Shown here piece by piece: positions 12,001 to 20,859 of a stretch of DNA of 64,000 nt. This DNA comes from Steromphala cineraria (lineage: Eukaryota; Mollusca; Gastropoda; Trochida; Trochidae). Numbering within the stretch: position 1 is the first letter of the stretch; each line of letters opens with the position of its first letter. A program made the translations under genes and the position numbers. Location: contig OU744736.1 of NCBI GenBank assembly GCA_916613615.1, forward strand, positions 12,349,724-12,413,723, given 5' to 3'. The notes under the pieces were generated by a model. That model made no database searches and was not told the DNA's origin. It saw nothing but the letters and a program-made list of their open reading frames with translations.

Positions 12001-14407
12001 ATATATAATTTAACTGCAACAACCACTCTTTCATTCCATCAACATTTGCTTTAAATTTTGTTTTAACATGACCGTGATTAAAATTGTGTGTGTTTAAGAA
12101 GTTTTTGGATGTGTACCATTTCATGCTAAAAGAGATAGGTCTTTATAGAAACCTTATCTTTGATCATGACTTTATGAGTTGATATACCTCTGCGGGGAGA
12201 CAATGGATTAATACGGAGACAGACCAATTGCTCCCTTTAAAGGGCCAGGAGCAGGATTTTTTGATAATTTTATATTTAAAAACTTTCACTGATAATTGTT
12301 AACAAATGCTAAATGTATTATTTTGACAGTGTCAAAAATCTCATTACACTAGCAAATCATTCATAGTCAGAGGATAAAGAATAAAAACAAGATTCACATA
12401 AAATCCACCGGCGGCCATTTTGTGTGAACACTTTAATTCATTTTGTGTAAGAAAAAGGAATCGCATGGCTTTACTTTACATTATATTTTTGAATTATTAC
12501 TGCTCCATTTAGTTTAAATACGTTGTCTTTCAATTTGAACCATTAATTATTTGTTTTCCTGACAGCACCTTATATTCCCCCTAAAAACGTGCTACTGTCC
12601 CTTTAACAACGTCGCTAATTACATGACCAATTGGTCGTGCAATTCAATCTCAGGTGTTTATATCTGGTCACAAGGAGAATTTTTAATCTAATTTCATTTG
12701 ATATCAGTCTATACAAATTTAGATCACCAGGTTTTACAATAGGATATCATTTTAATTCTTGATTAATTCATTCTAGCATTGTTCATGTGTTAACAGTGGA
12801 TTATTTTCAAGAACCCATGCACGTGGAAACCGCCAGGAAAATGAAAGTACCATCAAAGTTTGTTTACTATTACTTAAAGGATGGAAGACGTTATGAACGT
12901 TAACATTAAGATATCTTTGCAACAGTTTGAATAAAAACATTCGCATTAAGACGTACCATTGCAAATAATTTAGTTTAAAAAACACGGCTAAAAGGAAAGA
13001 GTACGTTCACATTCAAATATTTCATAAAAACAAAAACATTGAACCCCAGTGCACTTATAATATGAATTGGTATCATTTATTAATTGCATGAGATTAGGGA
13101 ATTTGTTATTTGTTGTTTTAATATTTTTCATGATTAACAAATCGAATGCTACCCCCAAAAGGGCAAACGAGCCTGGGGAGCGCTTTGCCCCGGAGGAGCG
13201 CTTTGCCCCGAGTGATGTTAAATTTGTCTTTATGGTTAACAAATTAGTGTCAGTTTCTCACTTACCTTTCTTTAGTAAATATAGTATAAAAGGAAAATAA
13301 TAATTTAAGTTACAGCTAGAAACATATATATTTTCTTGGATTTTAACAAGAGTTTGATATTTATTATTTATCTTTTAAACCCTAAACACTAACAATAATA
13401 TAAGCCGTGCGAACACGTCCGACAGAAATTTAATGTTTGTTAAATTTGTAATTGTCTTTGAAACAATCTGTTTCTTCATATCTTTCATTTGTCTGCTGTT
13501 ATCTGATAATACATCCTCTCCCCACAGAGGCAGCTCAGTCATACCCGAGTAAGCCTCTGTTCTATTACGCCAAGATCCTGGGGTTCCGGCAGATTGCCCT
13601 AGCGGCAAAAAGTTGTAACTTGTGATATCTCCCTTATTTGCAGCCAATGAAAACACCTTTTGGATATCCACGACTTTGGGAAATCTCAACGGTCGTATAG
13701 TGACTTATATATTTATAGCTGCCTCTGTGGGGAGAGAATGCTGATAATAATGATTTATTAAGACGTTTAGTATGTTGAGTTACTGAAGCGAACGTAAAAT
13801 ATTACTAGTACGATACTTTTGGTTTCAGATTAGGGACCGCCTACTCAACGTGTTTATTGGATGCTGCTGGAGCGGGCTGTGACTCAATGGAAGCTAAGGC
13901 GACCGCTCTCCGAGGAGATCTGAACACTTACGGATGCGGTAAGATAATTACTAATAATGATAATAATAATAATACTAATACTAATACAGTAGAACACGGA
14001 TATAAGCGAACTCGGATATAGCGAACCATCGGATATATCGAACAATTTTTTAAGTCCCGTCAAAAGCTCTGTGCATGGCGGCCAAACGTGAGTAGCGAAC
14101 ACTTGATATAGCGAACACCGGATATAGCGAACACTGGATATAGCGAACACTGAATATAGCGAACACTGGATATAGAGAACACTGGATATAGCGAACACTG
14201 GATATAGCGAACACTGAATATAGCGAACACTGGATATACCGAACACTGGATATAGCGAACACTGAATATAGCGAACACGAGATATAGCGAACACTGGATA
14301 TAGCGAACACTGGATATAGCAAACTAAATTCTTTGGTCTCTTGGAGTTCGTTATATCTGAGTTCTACTGTACTTATAATGATACTACTACTATTACTACT
14401 ACTACTC

Positions 14408-14482
<75 letters not shown>

Positions 14483-17400
14483 GTAATAATAATAATTATT
14501 AAAACATGATAATATTTGACTGTTTGCAGTAGTAGCCAATTAATTACTAATGCACTTGTTATCAATTACTTTTAAAACCTTTTCAATGTTACTGTACATT
14601 CCTTAATTTTACCTGTGAGTTTTGTGCCAAACCTCGTTGTTCGATTTCAGTCCATAGTCAACGACGATAAATATAACCCGTCATCAGATTTTAAGAAATC
14701 GGAGATAATCAGTTCAGCTTCAGTAAGCTGCTTACATATCGGGGTTTAAGAATCCAGAGATTATTAGTTCAGTGTCAGTAAGATGCTTGCTCTTCGGAGA
14801 TTAAGAAATCAGAGATTATCAATTCAGTCTCAGTAAGCTGCTTGTACAGATGAATTGTTGAGGTCCGCAAGGATTAGATCAACCAGTGATTAAAACTAGC
14901 TCAAATTATGCTGATTGTGTTAGGGCAGATAAGAGATATCCAAAAATATATATTCTTGACAACGTTAACTTAGTTTGTACCTTAGTATGTTTTCAAGAAA
15001 ATTATCACCGCAGATATGAATGGTCTCCGTATTTATCGTTACAGGTGCATTGAGGGCGCCATGCATGTGTGAGATGGCCTACAGCGCTGCAATGAAAATG
15101 ACTTCGCCTACAAATGATCAAAAGTGCATGTAAGTAGAAAACAAACGTAACTATCAAATACTTTCAAGGTCCCTCTTTTCGGGCTTTCATATCCGACTAT
15201 ATTACTACGGCATGAACGAATTTGAACCCACACAGCTTCGCCAGTACTCTTCTATCGTTTAGGCAAACACTTTGAAGCTTAAATCAAGACATGTCATTAG
15301 CTTAAATTAAACGTAGCCAGGAAAACCTAAGAGTCAACTATTGGCGGCATTTGGCTATACAGATAGATAACAGGGTATTGAAGGAGGTATGCGGATAGAA
15401 ATACGGCGTTGCAGCGGATGGGCCAGGACGCAAAGCTAATATATCTTGTAGAGTAATTGAGGCAGTCAGTCTTTAGTAATTTGTATGACCTTACTTAAAA
15501 TATTGATATAATTTATTCAGATTCGGAGAAAGATTGAGTGCTTTTTTGTTGAATCTTGAATCTTGAATCTTGAATCTTGAATCTAAAGCTTTACAATACC
15601 ATATTGCAGAACTTTTTCGTTGTTTAAGTGGATTTTAATTTGTGTTTATGATTCCTGGCAGAAAAATCTTACTTGATATTGAAAAGCAATAAAAGATAAG
15701 TCATAGATGGTTTAAGAATGGCGAATTACCAATAATTCAATGTTTGTAAACCATTTATGCCTGGCTGAAAAATGGGCTGTAGTCGTAGAGAATTCTAAAT
15801 GAAGAAATCTTGGTTAAATACCCCACGTCGAGCATCCCCTTTTAGCAACATTGTAAACGTGTCCGTCTTTAGAAATCATGTTGTAACAGAGGTACCTTGC
15901 AATATAAACTGAACACCAAAAGAAATGTTACACCTCTTTGAATTTAGTAAAAAATTACGTGTTCAGAGGAATTTTCTTTTTTTGTTATAACACTCCATCA
16001 GTTTAGTGTTTAGTGCTAAAATAGCAGACCTGTAACTTTAATGGTAAATAGGTTATCTTCAGTTCTTCCAATCATGCAATAAATGAAGTGAAAATTGTAA
16101 AACTTAACCATACTGACTTTGTTTTCTTTGATAATGAATGCACATTCACAAAAAAGGAAGTAAGTTATGTTTTTGGAAACATTTATTCGTTATTTTGTCT
16201 GAAAATTACGGAATATTAAGATTTGTTATTTTTCTATTCTAATCACAACCATAAGATTCTAAGAAAACGTTTTTGTTAAAAATATGCTTCGAGTGTGTTA
16301 GGAAGCTATGGCAAATGTTTACGGACTAGATTTGTTCTAAATCTTTCTAAACAGTGAACTTCTTTTACATTTTGGATTTCATCAGAAGGATCATGTCACC
16401 ATAACGTAGCCATAGAATTTTTACCACGCAAAAAATGCAATTGAAATCAGTTAATAACGGGTATAAAAGGCCCCTGTATTCATTATTTACATCATTATTC
16501 GATAAAAATGCCGAGATTAGCAACTGAAGAGCGGGAAGAGCGATTGGAATGCTGCAGCCTGGGTACACTGATGGAGAAGTCGCTGCCGCATTCGGATGTC
16601 ATCGTCTCACCATTCTTAGGCTGTCTTGACGTCTACAACAAACTTGATCGACTCGAGACCGAACTAGAAGCGGTAGGCCGCCAGTGACAACCCCACATGA
16701 AGACCGGTACCTGCTTCAACTGCATCTCAGGAACCGCTTTCAAGCCGCCTCAACGACAGCTTCTACTGCACTTGGACACCGAATCAGTCCCCAGACGGTG
16801 AGAAGAAGGCTCCAACAACATGGACTCAGGTCATACCGGCCGATGCGAGCAATGCTGTTGACGCGCTGACATTGACAAACAGGGTTACCTGGGCCAGAAA
16901 TGTTCGACGTTGGCTGAACAAAAACTGGCAGAGAGTGTTATTTGCCGAGGAAAGTTGGTTCCAGACGCACATAACAGACGGGAGAAGGAGGGTCTACCGT
17001 CGCCGGGGTGAGAGAGAGTCACGCTGCTTCGTACAGGAAGTTATCCCAGCTCATGATCTGGGGTGGGATACGCGGCAACGCAAACACCGACCTCATTGTC
17101 ATTGACGGCAATCTGACGGCGCAGAGGTACAATTACAGGGTCCTACAGCCAGAGGTCATCCCATTCTTACAACGCCATCCAAACACCCTTTTTCAACAGG
17201 ACAATGCTCGTCCACAGTAGCCAGAGTAACTTTACAGTACCTCAACGTCAACAACGTCCGCGTTTTGCCTTGGCCTGCCAGATTGCCCGATATGAATCCC
17301 ATCGAGCACCTCTGGGATTACATCAATCGAAGGATCCGTCAACGTCGACACCAACCACACACACGTCAATAACTTATTGCTGCATTGATGGCCGAATGGA

Positions 17401-18998
17401 GGCACAAACCACCTGCTTTCGTCAGATGACTGACGTTTTCTGTGAGACGAAGAGTTCAGCCATGTTTGAATGCCAACGGTGGACATACCAGATACTGATC
17501 ACATACAAAATTTGTCATTAAACTAATAATTATTCTTTGATCTTGTTGTGTTTGTGCATGATCGGAAATAGGACAATTGACCCCACCCAGGAAGAACTGA
17601 AGATAACTTGTTTACCATTAAAGTTACAGGTCTGCTATTTTAGCACAAAACACTAAACTGATGGAGTGTTAAAACACAACAAAAGCAAATTCCTCTTAGC
17701 ACGTAACTTTTTACTATATTCAAATTCAAAGAGGTGTAACATTTCTTTTGGCTTTCAGTTTATTTAAGTTCTTGCTTTGTGTTGTGTATCGGTAGTATTT
17801 AAAAGTTGCGCTATAACAGCTTAGTCGTATTCAGGAGTCAATTCCAACGTTTGTGCATCAGGGGACTTACCCATAATTCTCTTATTTGTTATTCCGTAGT
17901 GACTTCTTTATATAAGGTATATTTCTGTTTCGTGTTATCCCTTAGTGACTTCGACAAACTCTTTTGAAACACCGAATCCATTTTTGGTATAATGTTTATA
18001 GTTTATGCCGTAAACAGGTCACAGGCCGACTTCACTCGAAATACAAACCAATACAATATGCAGCACCATAAAATTACAACTCAATTGCACACGAAAGTAT
18101 AATTCTCCTTACATGCCACTAACTTAGTTGTGAATTCTTTACAGCGCTGCTGCTATCTACACCTCCTGCACCTTCGCCCAGACCGATGTAGCTCAATCAT
18201 GCGTGACCACCACCATCAACAGCGCACTCAAGCACCGTGCCCGAGTTGCCTTCTCCCAGCATTGCGTCTGTTCAGGTAAGAGACAAGTTGTTACCAATGT
18301 AATAAAGGGAGGATATTCATGTTTATTGACAAATACCATATGTAATTTCATTGAGCAAGGTATACAACTTTTCTGCAACAAAAGATTAGATTAAAATGGT
18401 ATTTGTAAAGAAAAGATACATTTTCTTTTTATTCTATGAGTATATCGTTGTATTGTGAATAATTCACATTCAGTCGGCTCCGATAGAGTTAATCTCATAC
18501 TACATGACGCCATGTGCGTGTCAAAACGTCAAATCATTGTTCGAAGGCGTCATTGTATGATCAATCACTAGTGACTGATAACACGTTCCAAAGTTATTTT
18601 CACTAGTGACATATAATAATTTTTTCATTGATAGATCCCGGTATTCCAAAGGCAATTATATAATATTATAATATCAAAAGAGGATTCTAATATAATGTTA
18701 TAACTGACCCGTCGTGTTTAATCGCTTATTACAACTCTCAACCTAGGCCACCGATTGTCGAGCAAAGTATACGAGCACATTTGTAGAACTATTGATAGCA
18801 TGCGTATAAATATGTCTCAGAAAGTCGTTAATACTACACGTGCTATCGTGTAATATCGTTAATAACATGTGAAAAGCTATAGGTCGCATATACTCGTACA
18901 TGCTAGTTGAATGTTCATGTTCTTTTTCAGGACACGCTATCAGGTTCTCGGTGGCCACTCTGGCCTTCGTCGTGCTGGGATGGTTCCTCAAGAACTAA
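6043..18998 (+). CDS. gene 1: small secreted or membrane-anchored cysteine-rich protein with duplicated module (six exons)
   Basis: Coding exons are 6043-6079, 11356-11452, 13829-13938, 15045-15129, 18145-18275 and 18931-18998. They sum to 528 nt, exactly 176 codons including TAA, which supports the model. The 175-residue product has a signal peptide (about 1-20, ending SVSA), 13 cysteines between 23 and 152, and a hydrophobic C-terminus (about 159-172) that is either a GPI-attachment signal or a membrane span with a very short tail. Residues 23-81 and 88-152 are two copies of one module sharing C-x8-C preceded by a Lys-Cys and an aromatic residue. Introns have phases 1,2,1,2,1. Function unknown; I recognise no named family. 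It converges with gene 2. Confidence 0.85.
6080..9754 (+). other. gene 1 intron 1, AT-rich non-coding part
   Basis: The first 3.7 kb of the 5.3-kb first intron. I see no exon-like segment. It contains one short SINE-like tail near 8.7 kb, reported separately, and otherwise low-complexity AT-rich DNA. Confidence 0.6.
8641..8732 (+). repeat. SINE-like 3' tail ending in (ATT)n
   Basis: The sequence AAGGCGCTCTATAAATTC is followed by ATT repeats to about 8730. A GCGCT-TATA-AAT motif before an ATT tail is typical of dispersed invertebrate short interspersed repeats. Only the tail end can be recognised; the 5' boundary is uncertain. Confidence 0.45.
9755..10109 (-). mobile_element. TTAA-family MITE A, copy 4 (in gene 1 intron 1)
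   Basis: A ~355-bp copy in the orientation of copy 3. The left end is degenerate (ATGGACAGTAGCACG) and lacks TTAA; the right end reads CTGCTACTGCCCCTTTTAG. The interior matches the other copies over its length. It looks like the oldest or most damaged copy. Confidence 0.8.
10360..10475. repeat. fold-back repeat (GAGGCGGGG family), copy 1
   Basis: Two 19-bp inverted arms, 10360-10378 (CCATTCAGAGGCGGGGTCC) and 10457-10475 with one mismatch, enclose a GC-richer loop of about 78 bp that contains its own CTCGCC...CTCGTC-type dyads. The left arm plus its flank recurs near 48.9 kb, so this is a dispersed family and not a unique hairpin. No ORF. Confidence 0.75.
11121..11177 (+). repeat. short dispersed repeat shared with 62.2 kb
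   Basis: This ~57-bp segment (containing TTTACGATAGCGGGTTCCTG) matches, with few changes, the reverse complement of 62177-62231. It lies just upstream of exon 2 of gene 1, inside intron 1. Probably a fragment of an interspersed element whose full extent is not evident. Confidence 0.6.
11356..11452 (+). CDS. gene 1 exon 2: end of signal peptide and first half of cysteine module 1
   Basis: Acceptor TTTATTTCAG|TT, donor GT|GTAAGT. Residues 13-44 plus a split codon: the predicted signal peptidase site after SVSA, then C23, C26 and C44. GC-rich third positions contrast with the surrounding intron. Enters in phase 1 and exits in phase 2, like exon 4, its paralogue. Confidence 0.88.
12237..12606 (+). 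mobile_element. TTAA-flanked MITE family A, copy 5 (in gene 1 intron 2)
   Basis: A ~370-bp copy with TTAA at both ends. The left end is altered (AAAGGGCCAGGAGCAGG); the right end is standard (ACGTGCTACTGTCCCTTTAA). The interior includes GGCGGCCATTTTGTGTG. Same orientation as copies 1 and 2. Confidence 0.86.
13516..13736. mobile_element. 221-bp MITE-like element with perfect 20-bp inverted ends
   Basis: CTCTCCCCACAGAGGCAGCT at 13516-13535 is the exact inverse of 13717-13736. The ~180-bp interior has no ORF of interest. GAGCTGCCTCTGTT near 56.38 kb matches part of the end, suggesting a dispersed family. Target duplication not evident. It lies in intron 2 of gene 1, about 90 bp before exon 3. 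Confidence 0.75.
13829..13938 (+). CDS. gene 1 exon 3: second half of cysteine module 1
   Basis: Acceptor GGTTTCAG|AT, donor GCG|GTAAGA. Encodes residues 45-81 plus a split glycine, with C53, C62 and C81 and the motif AYSTC. Enters in phase 2 and exits in phase 1. Exon 5 is its paralogue by phase, cysteine pattern and position. Confidence 0.88.
13987..14369. mobile_element. pogo-like MITE with internal 16-bp minisatellite
   Basis: TA-flanked ends: left CAGTAGAACACGGATATA, and the inverse of the right end CAGTAGAACTCAGATATA. CAGTAGAAC with a TA target is the hallmark of pogo/Tigger-type elements. The interior holds about 14 copies of a 16-bp unit (GAACACTGGATATAGC) that resembles the terminal repeat itself. 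It lies in intron 3, ~50 bp after exon 3 of gene 1. Confidence 0.75.
14097..14320 (+). repeat. 16-bp minisatellite, 14 units
   Basis: Fourteen contiguous units of GAACACTGGATATAGC with scattered substitutions; the GAATATA variant recurs in units 4, 8 and 11, which suggests multi-unit duplication. Because 16 is not a multiple of 3, the reverse strand is open in all three frames and gives artefactual repetitive ORFs, which I do not call as genes. Confidence 0.92.
14383..14482 (+). repeat. (ACT)n microsatellite
   Basis: About 100 bp of almost uninterrupted ACT/TAC trinucleotides immediately after the pogo-like element, within intron 3 of gene 1. The poly-Ser reading on the reverse strand is a by-product of the repeat. 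Confidence 0.95.
15045..15129 (+). CDS. gene 1 exon 4: first half of cysteine module 2
   Basis: Acceptor CGTTACAG|GT, donor CAT|GTAAGT. Encodes residues 83-109 with split codons at both ends. Contains C88, C90 and C109 (NDQKC, matching DPAKC of exon 2). Phase 1 in, phase 2 out, identical to exon 2. Confidence 0.88.
15549..15584 (+). repeat. (TTGAATC)n, five units
   Basis: Five perfect tandem copies of a 7-bp unit in intron 4 of gene 1. Confidence 0.9.
15907..17760 (+). mobile_element. Tc1/mariner element with ~170-bp terminal inverted repeats (inactive)
   Basis: Left end 15907 to about 16077 is inverted at about 17588-17760 (shared features: AACTGAA, AAAAGAAATGTTACACCTC, and the inner TCTTCAGTTCTTCC), flanked by TA on each side (15905-15906, 17761-17762). 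The interior holds a broken transposase. Inserted in intron 4 of gene 1 in the gene's sense orientation. Confidence 0.85.
16508..17470 (+). pseudogene. degenerate Tc1/mariner transposase
   Basis: Recognisable pieces in several frames, in the expected order: helix-turn-helix region with a GRPPVTTPHEDRYL linker (around 16670-16710), RISPQTVRRRL (about 16780), WLNKNWQRVLFAEESWF (about 16908), DGRRRVYRRRGER, WGGI, then LFQQDNARP (around 17200), and LPWPARLPDMNPIEHLW (around 17260). Frameshifts and stops separate these, so no full protein can be made. The first catalytic-site block reads AEES where TDES is usual, so the first Asp of DDE/D appears to be Glu. The second and third catalytic blocks are present. 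Confidence 0.82.
18145..18275 (+). CDS. gene 1 exon 5: second half of cysteine module 2
   Basis: Acceptor TTTACAG|CG, donor TCAG|GTAAGA. Residues 110-153 with split codons: C118 (IYTSC), C129, C150 and C152 (HCVCSG). Strong C-ending codon bias. Phase 2 in, phase 1 out, identical to exon 3. Confidence 0.88.
18931..18998 (+). CDS. gene 1 exon 6: hydrophobic C-terminal segment and stop
   Basis: Acceptor TTTTTCAG|GA. Encodes HAIRFSVATLAFVVLGWFLKN and TAA. The hydrophobic run followed by only Lys-Asn fits a GPI-attachment signal (with small residues Ser-Gly just before it) or a single membrane span. Which one cannot be decided by eye. Confidence 0.86.
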
Positions 18999-19254
18999 AT
19001 GTTCCTGGCAAGCCTAACAGTAACAGGAAAATGGACATAGCCCGTCGCCGACATCCGAGCTCAAGACCGTCTCTCCAGTTTCTGTCCCTCTACCTGTCTG
19101 CACCCCTCTTGCTAGAATCCAGAACTTAAAGTTAACATAACATAAAAGTTAGTCCTGAATTAAACCCTTCACACATGTTCATCTTTCTAAGCACCGGAAA
19201 CCAACCCGAGGCAATGCGAATGACGTGGGATGTGTATCAACACTGTCCTTACTG

Positions 19255-19260
19255 AATAAA
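19255..19260 (+). terminator. polyadenylation signal AATAAA, gene 1
   Basis: AATAAA lies 257 bp after the gene 1 stop and is followed within 30 bp by GT-rich sequence (GTTTTGTCTCGGAATCTGTTTG), a suitable downstream element. A second AATAAA occurs at 19363-19368. Confidence 0.65.
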
Positions 19261-19684
19261 GAGTTTTGTCTCGGAATCTGTTTGTTTATTGTATTTGAAT
19301 ATGAAACATCACTCTTCATGGTAATGCATCATAACACCTCACCCGTCCGGGGGCTGAAGGGGAATAAAACCATGAAACAGTCTTCAGGTGACGTCATCAA
19401 AAGTGTTTCGATCAGATACTGAGTTTCTGGGACCTGTGAAAGCACGTCTGAACATTTAAAGTGTTTTTAAAGTATCGCATTCTATGATGTAAAGACTAAA
19501 CTGAAGTGACTTTTGAACGATAAAAAGTGCACCTGGGAAACATATATTTGCCTGAACTAACTTCTAAAATAATTTTGTGAACATGCAAAACATGTCAAAT
19601 TCGACTGCTTCAGTGTTGTAAGGAATATTCCAACTCGCCTTCCAGGCCGCTAATGGTTTAGATATTCCCCAAACGGCGTTTATA

Positions 19685-20175
19685 TTAAAGTGACACAGAG
19701 TATCTTTCTTAAAATTTTATTTGGTTTTGATAAGCTACAAAATATCTTATATGCTGATTGAAGTTCATGCCATCATCACTGGACTTATATCCATTTATGC
19801 ATAATATCTCTAAAATGCTTGATTTTATGGAAAAATAAAGAAAACATCTCAAATACGTTTAATATTAGAAATTATGCATCCAATAAATCTACCTATTAGT
19901 TACAATACCCAGTCAGCACTATCGAATCGAATATATCTTCCTGTCAGCTTATGACAAGGTTTCAAAATTACGTTTGGCGACTTTGCGCGCGCCACTCGAG
20001 CCACATTGTCCGGTTTTCGATCAAAATCCCGACTTGAATGCCGTATTTTCGCTATAATGTACTCATTGATCTTTAACTTGTTATTTCCAGTAACAGTTAG
20101 TGGTTCCCGATGTAATAACATCGATTTAAAAATTTGACATATGTGATCCTATCAACATACTCTGTGTCTCTTTAA
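19685..20175. mobile_element. second TTAA-type MITE (family B), ~490 bp
   Basis: Left end TTAAAGTGACACAGAGTAT; the inverse of the right end is TTAAAGAGACACAGAGTAT. TTAA sits at both boundaries. The end sequence differs from family A beyond TTAAAG, so this is a separate family with the same target preference. No intact ORF. Confidence 0.75.
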
Positions 20176-20260
20176 GTTTCCGTCTTTTTCCATATATTAT
20201 TATATCTATATAGAGGATATCTGTCTTTTCTTGACTAATACCATGTTTATCTCATCGAGT

Positions 20261-20327
20261 GAGGTAGAAAGTTTATATTTTCACGAGTGGCGCAGCAACG
20301 AGTGAAAATATTTAACTTGTCTACCTC
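20261..20327. repeat. imperfect hairpin with GAGTGGCGCAGCAACGAG loop region
   Basis: GAGGTAGAAAGTTTATATTTTCACGAG at 20261-20287 pairs imperfectly with 20299-20327. The stem is about 26 bp with several mismatches. Probably a short fold-back repeat; no function is implied. Confidence 0.5.
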
Positions 20328-20756
20328 TTACCGGAAAAATATCTCAACACTCAATTTTCGTGTGAAATACACTCTGTGTAAATCTCACATTTTACGAGTT
20401 ATATTGCTCAATTCTCACGGTTACTCAATGCAGCTCAGAGAATCAATGTTGCTAACAACCAATGCACCAGTGAGATGGTGCATATACACGTGCACATTTC
20501 CCACGAAAGAACTTGGCACTGAATGTCAACAGATGCAATTATAATCATTAGAGAGCGCATCGTCTCGGACTCCACAAACCATCCATCATGCATCTCTCGT
20601 CTTCACTGTCAACTAAACAATGGGAACCAGTTTACATATGTCACGTGACCTCATGGACTCACTTCCGGTTCGATAAGGGAAAGAAGACACTGTTGATGCA
20701 CAGGAAATTGAAAATAATAAGGATAAGAATACCCCCCTCCCCTATATTAGAGGCCA

Positions 20757-20850
20757 AGGGCGGATCCAGGATTTTTGAAAGGGGGGGGGTCCCAAAATAA
20801 TTTTTTGGACCCCCCCCCCCCCCCTCCCTCCCCCCCCCCGGATCCGCTAG
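20757..20850. repeat. G/C-tract fold-back repeat (GGCGGATCC ends)
   Basis: AGGGCGGATCCAGGATTTTT runs into a G9 tract; after AAAATAATTTTTTGGA come long C tracts and CCGGATCCGC. The whole can fold on itself. Assembly or sequencing errors are likely in the homopolymers. Confidence 0.6.
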
Positions 20851-20859
20851 TGCAGGCTG

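Noticed and set aside
13884..14565. Long repetitive minus-strand ORFs of the YPVFAISSVRYIQCSL type and a poly-Ser stretch
   Set aside because: They come from the 16-bp minisatellite (open in three frames) and the ACT microsatellite, not from a gene.
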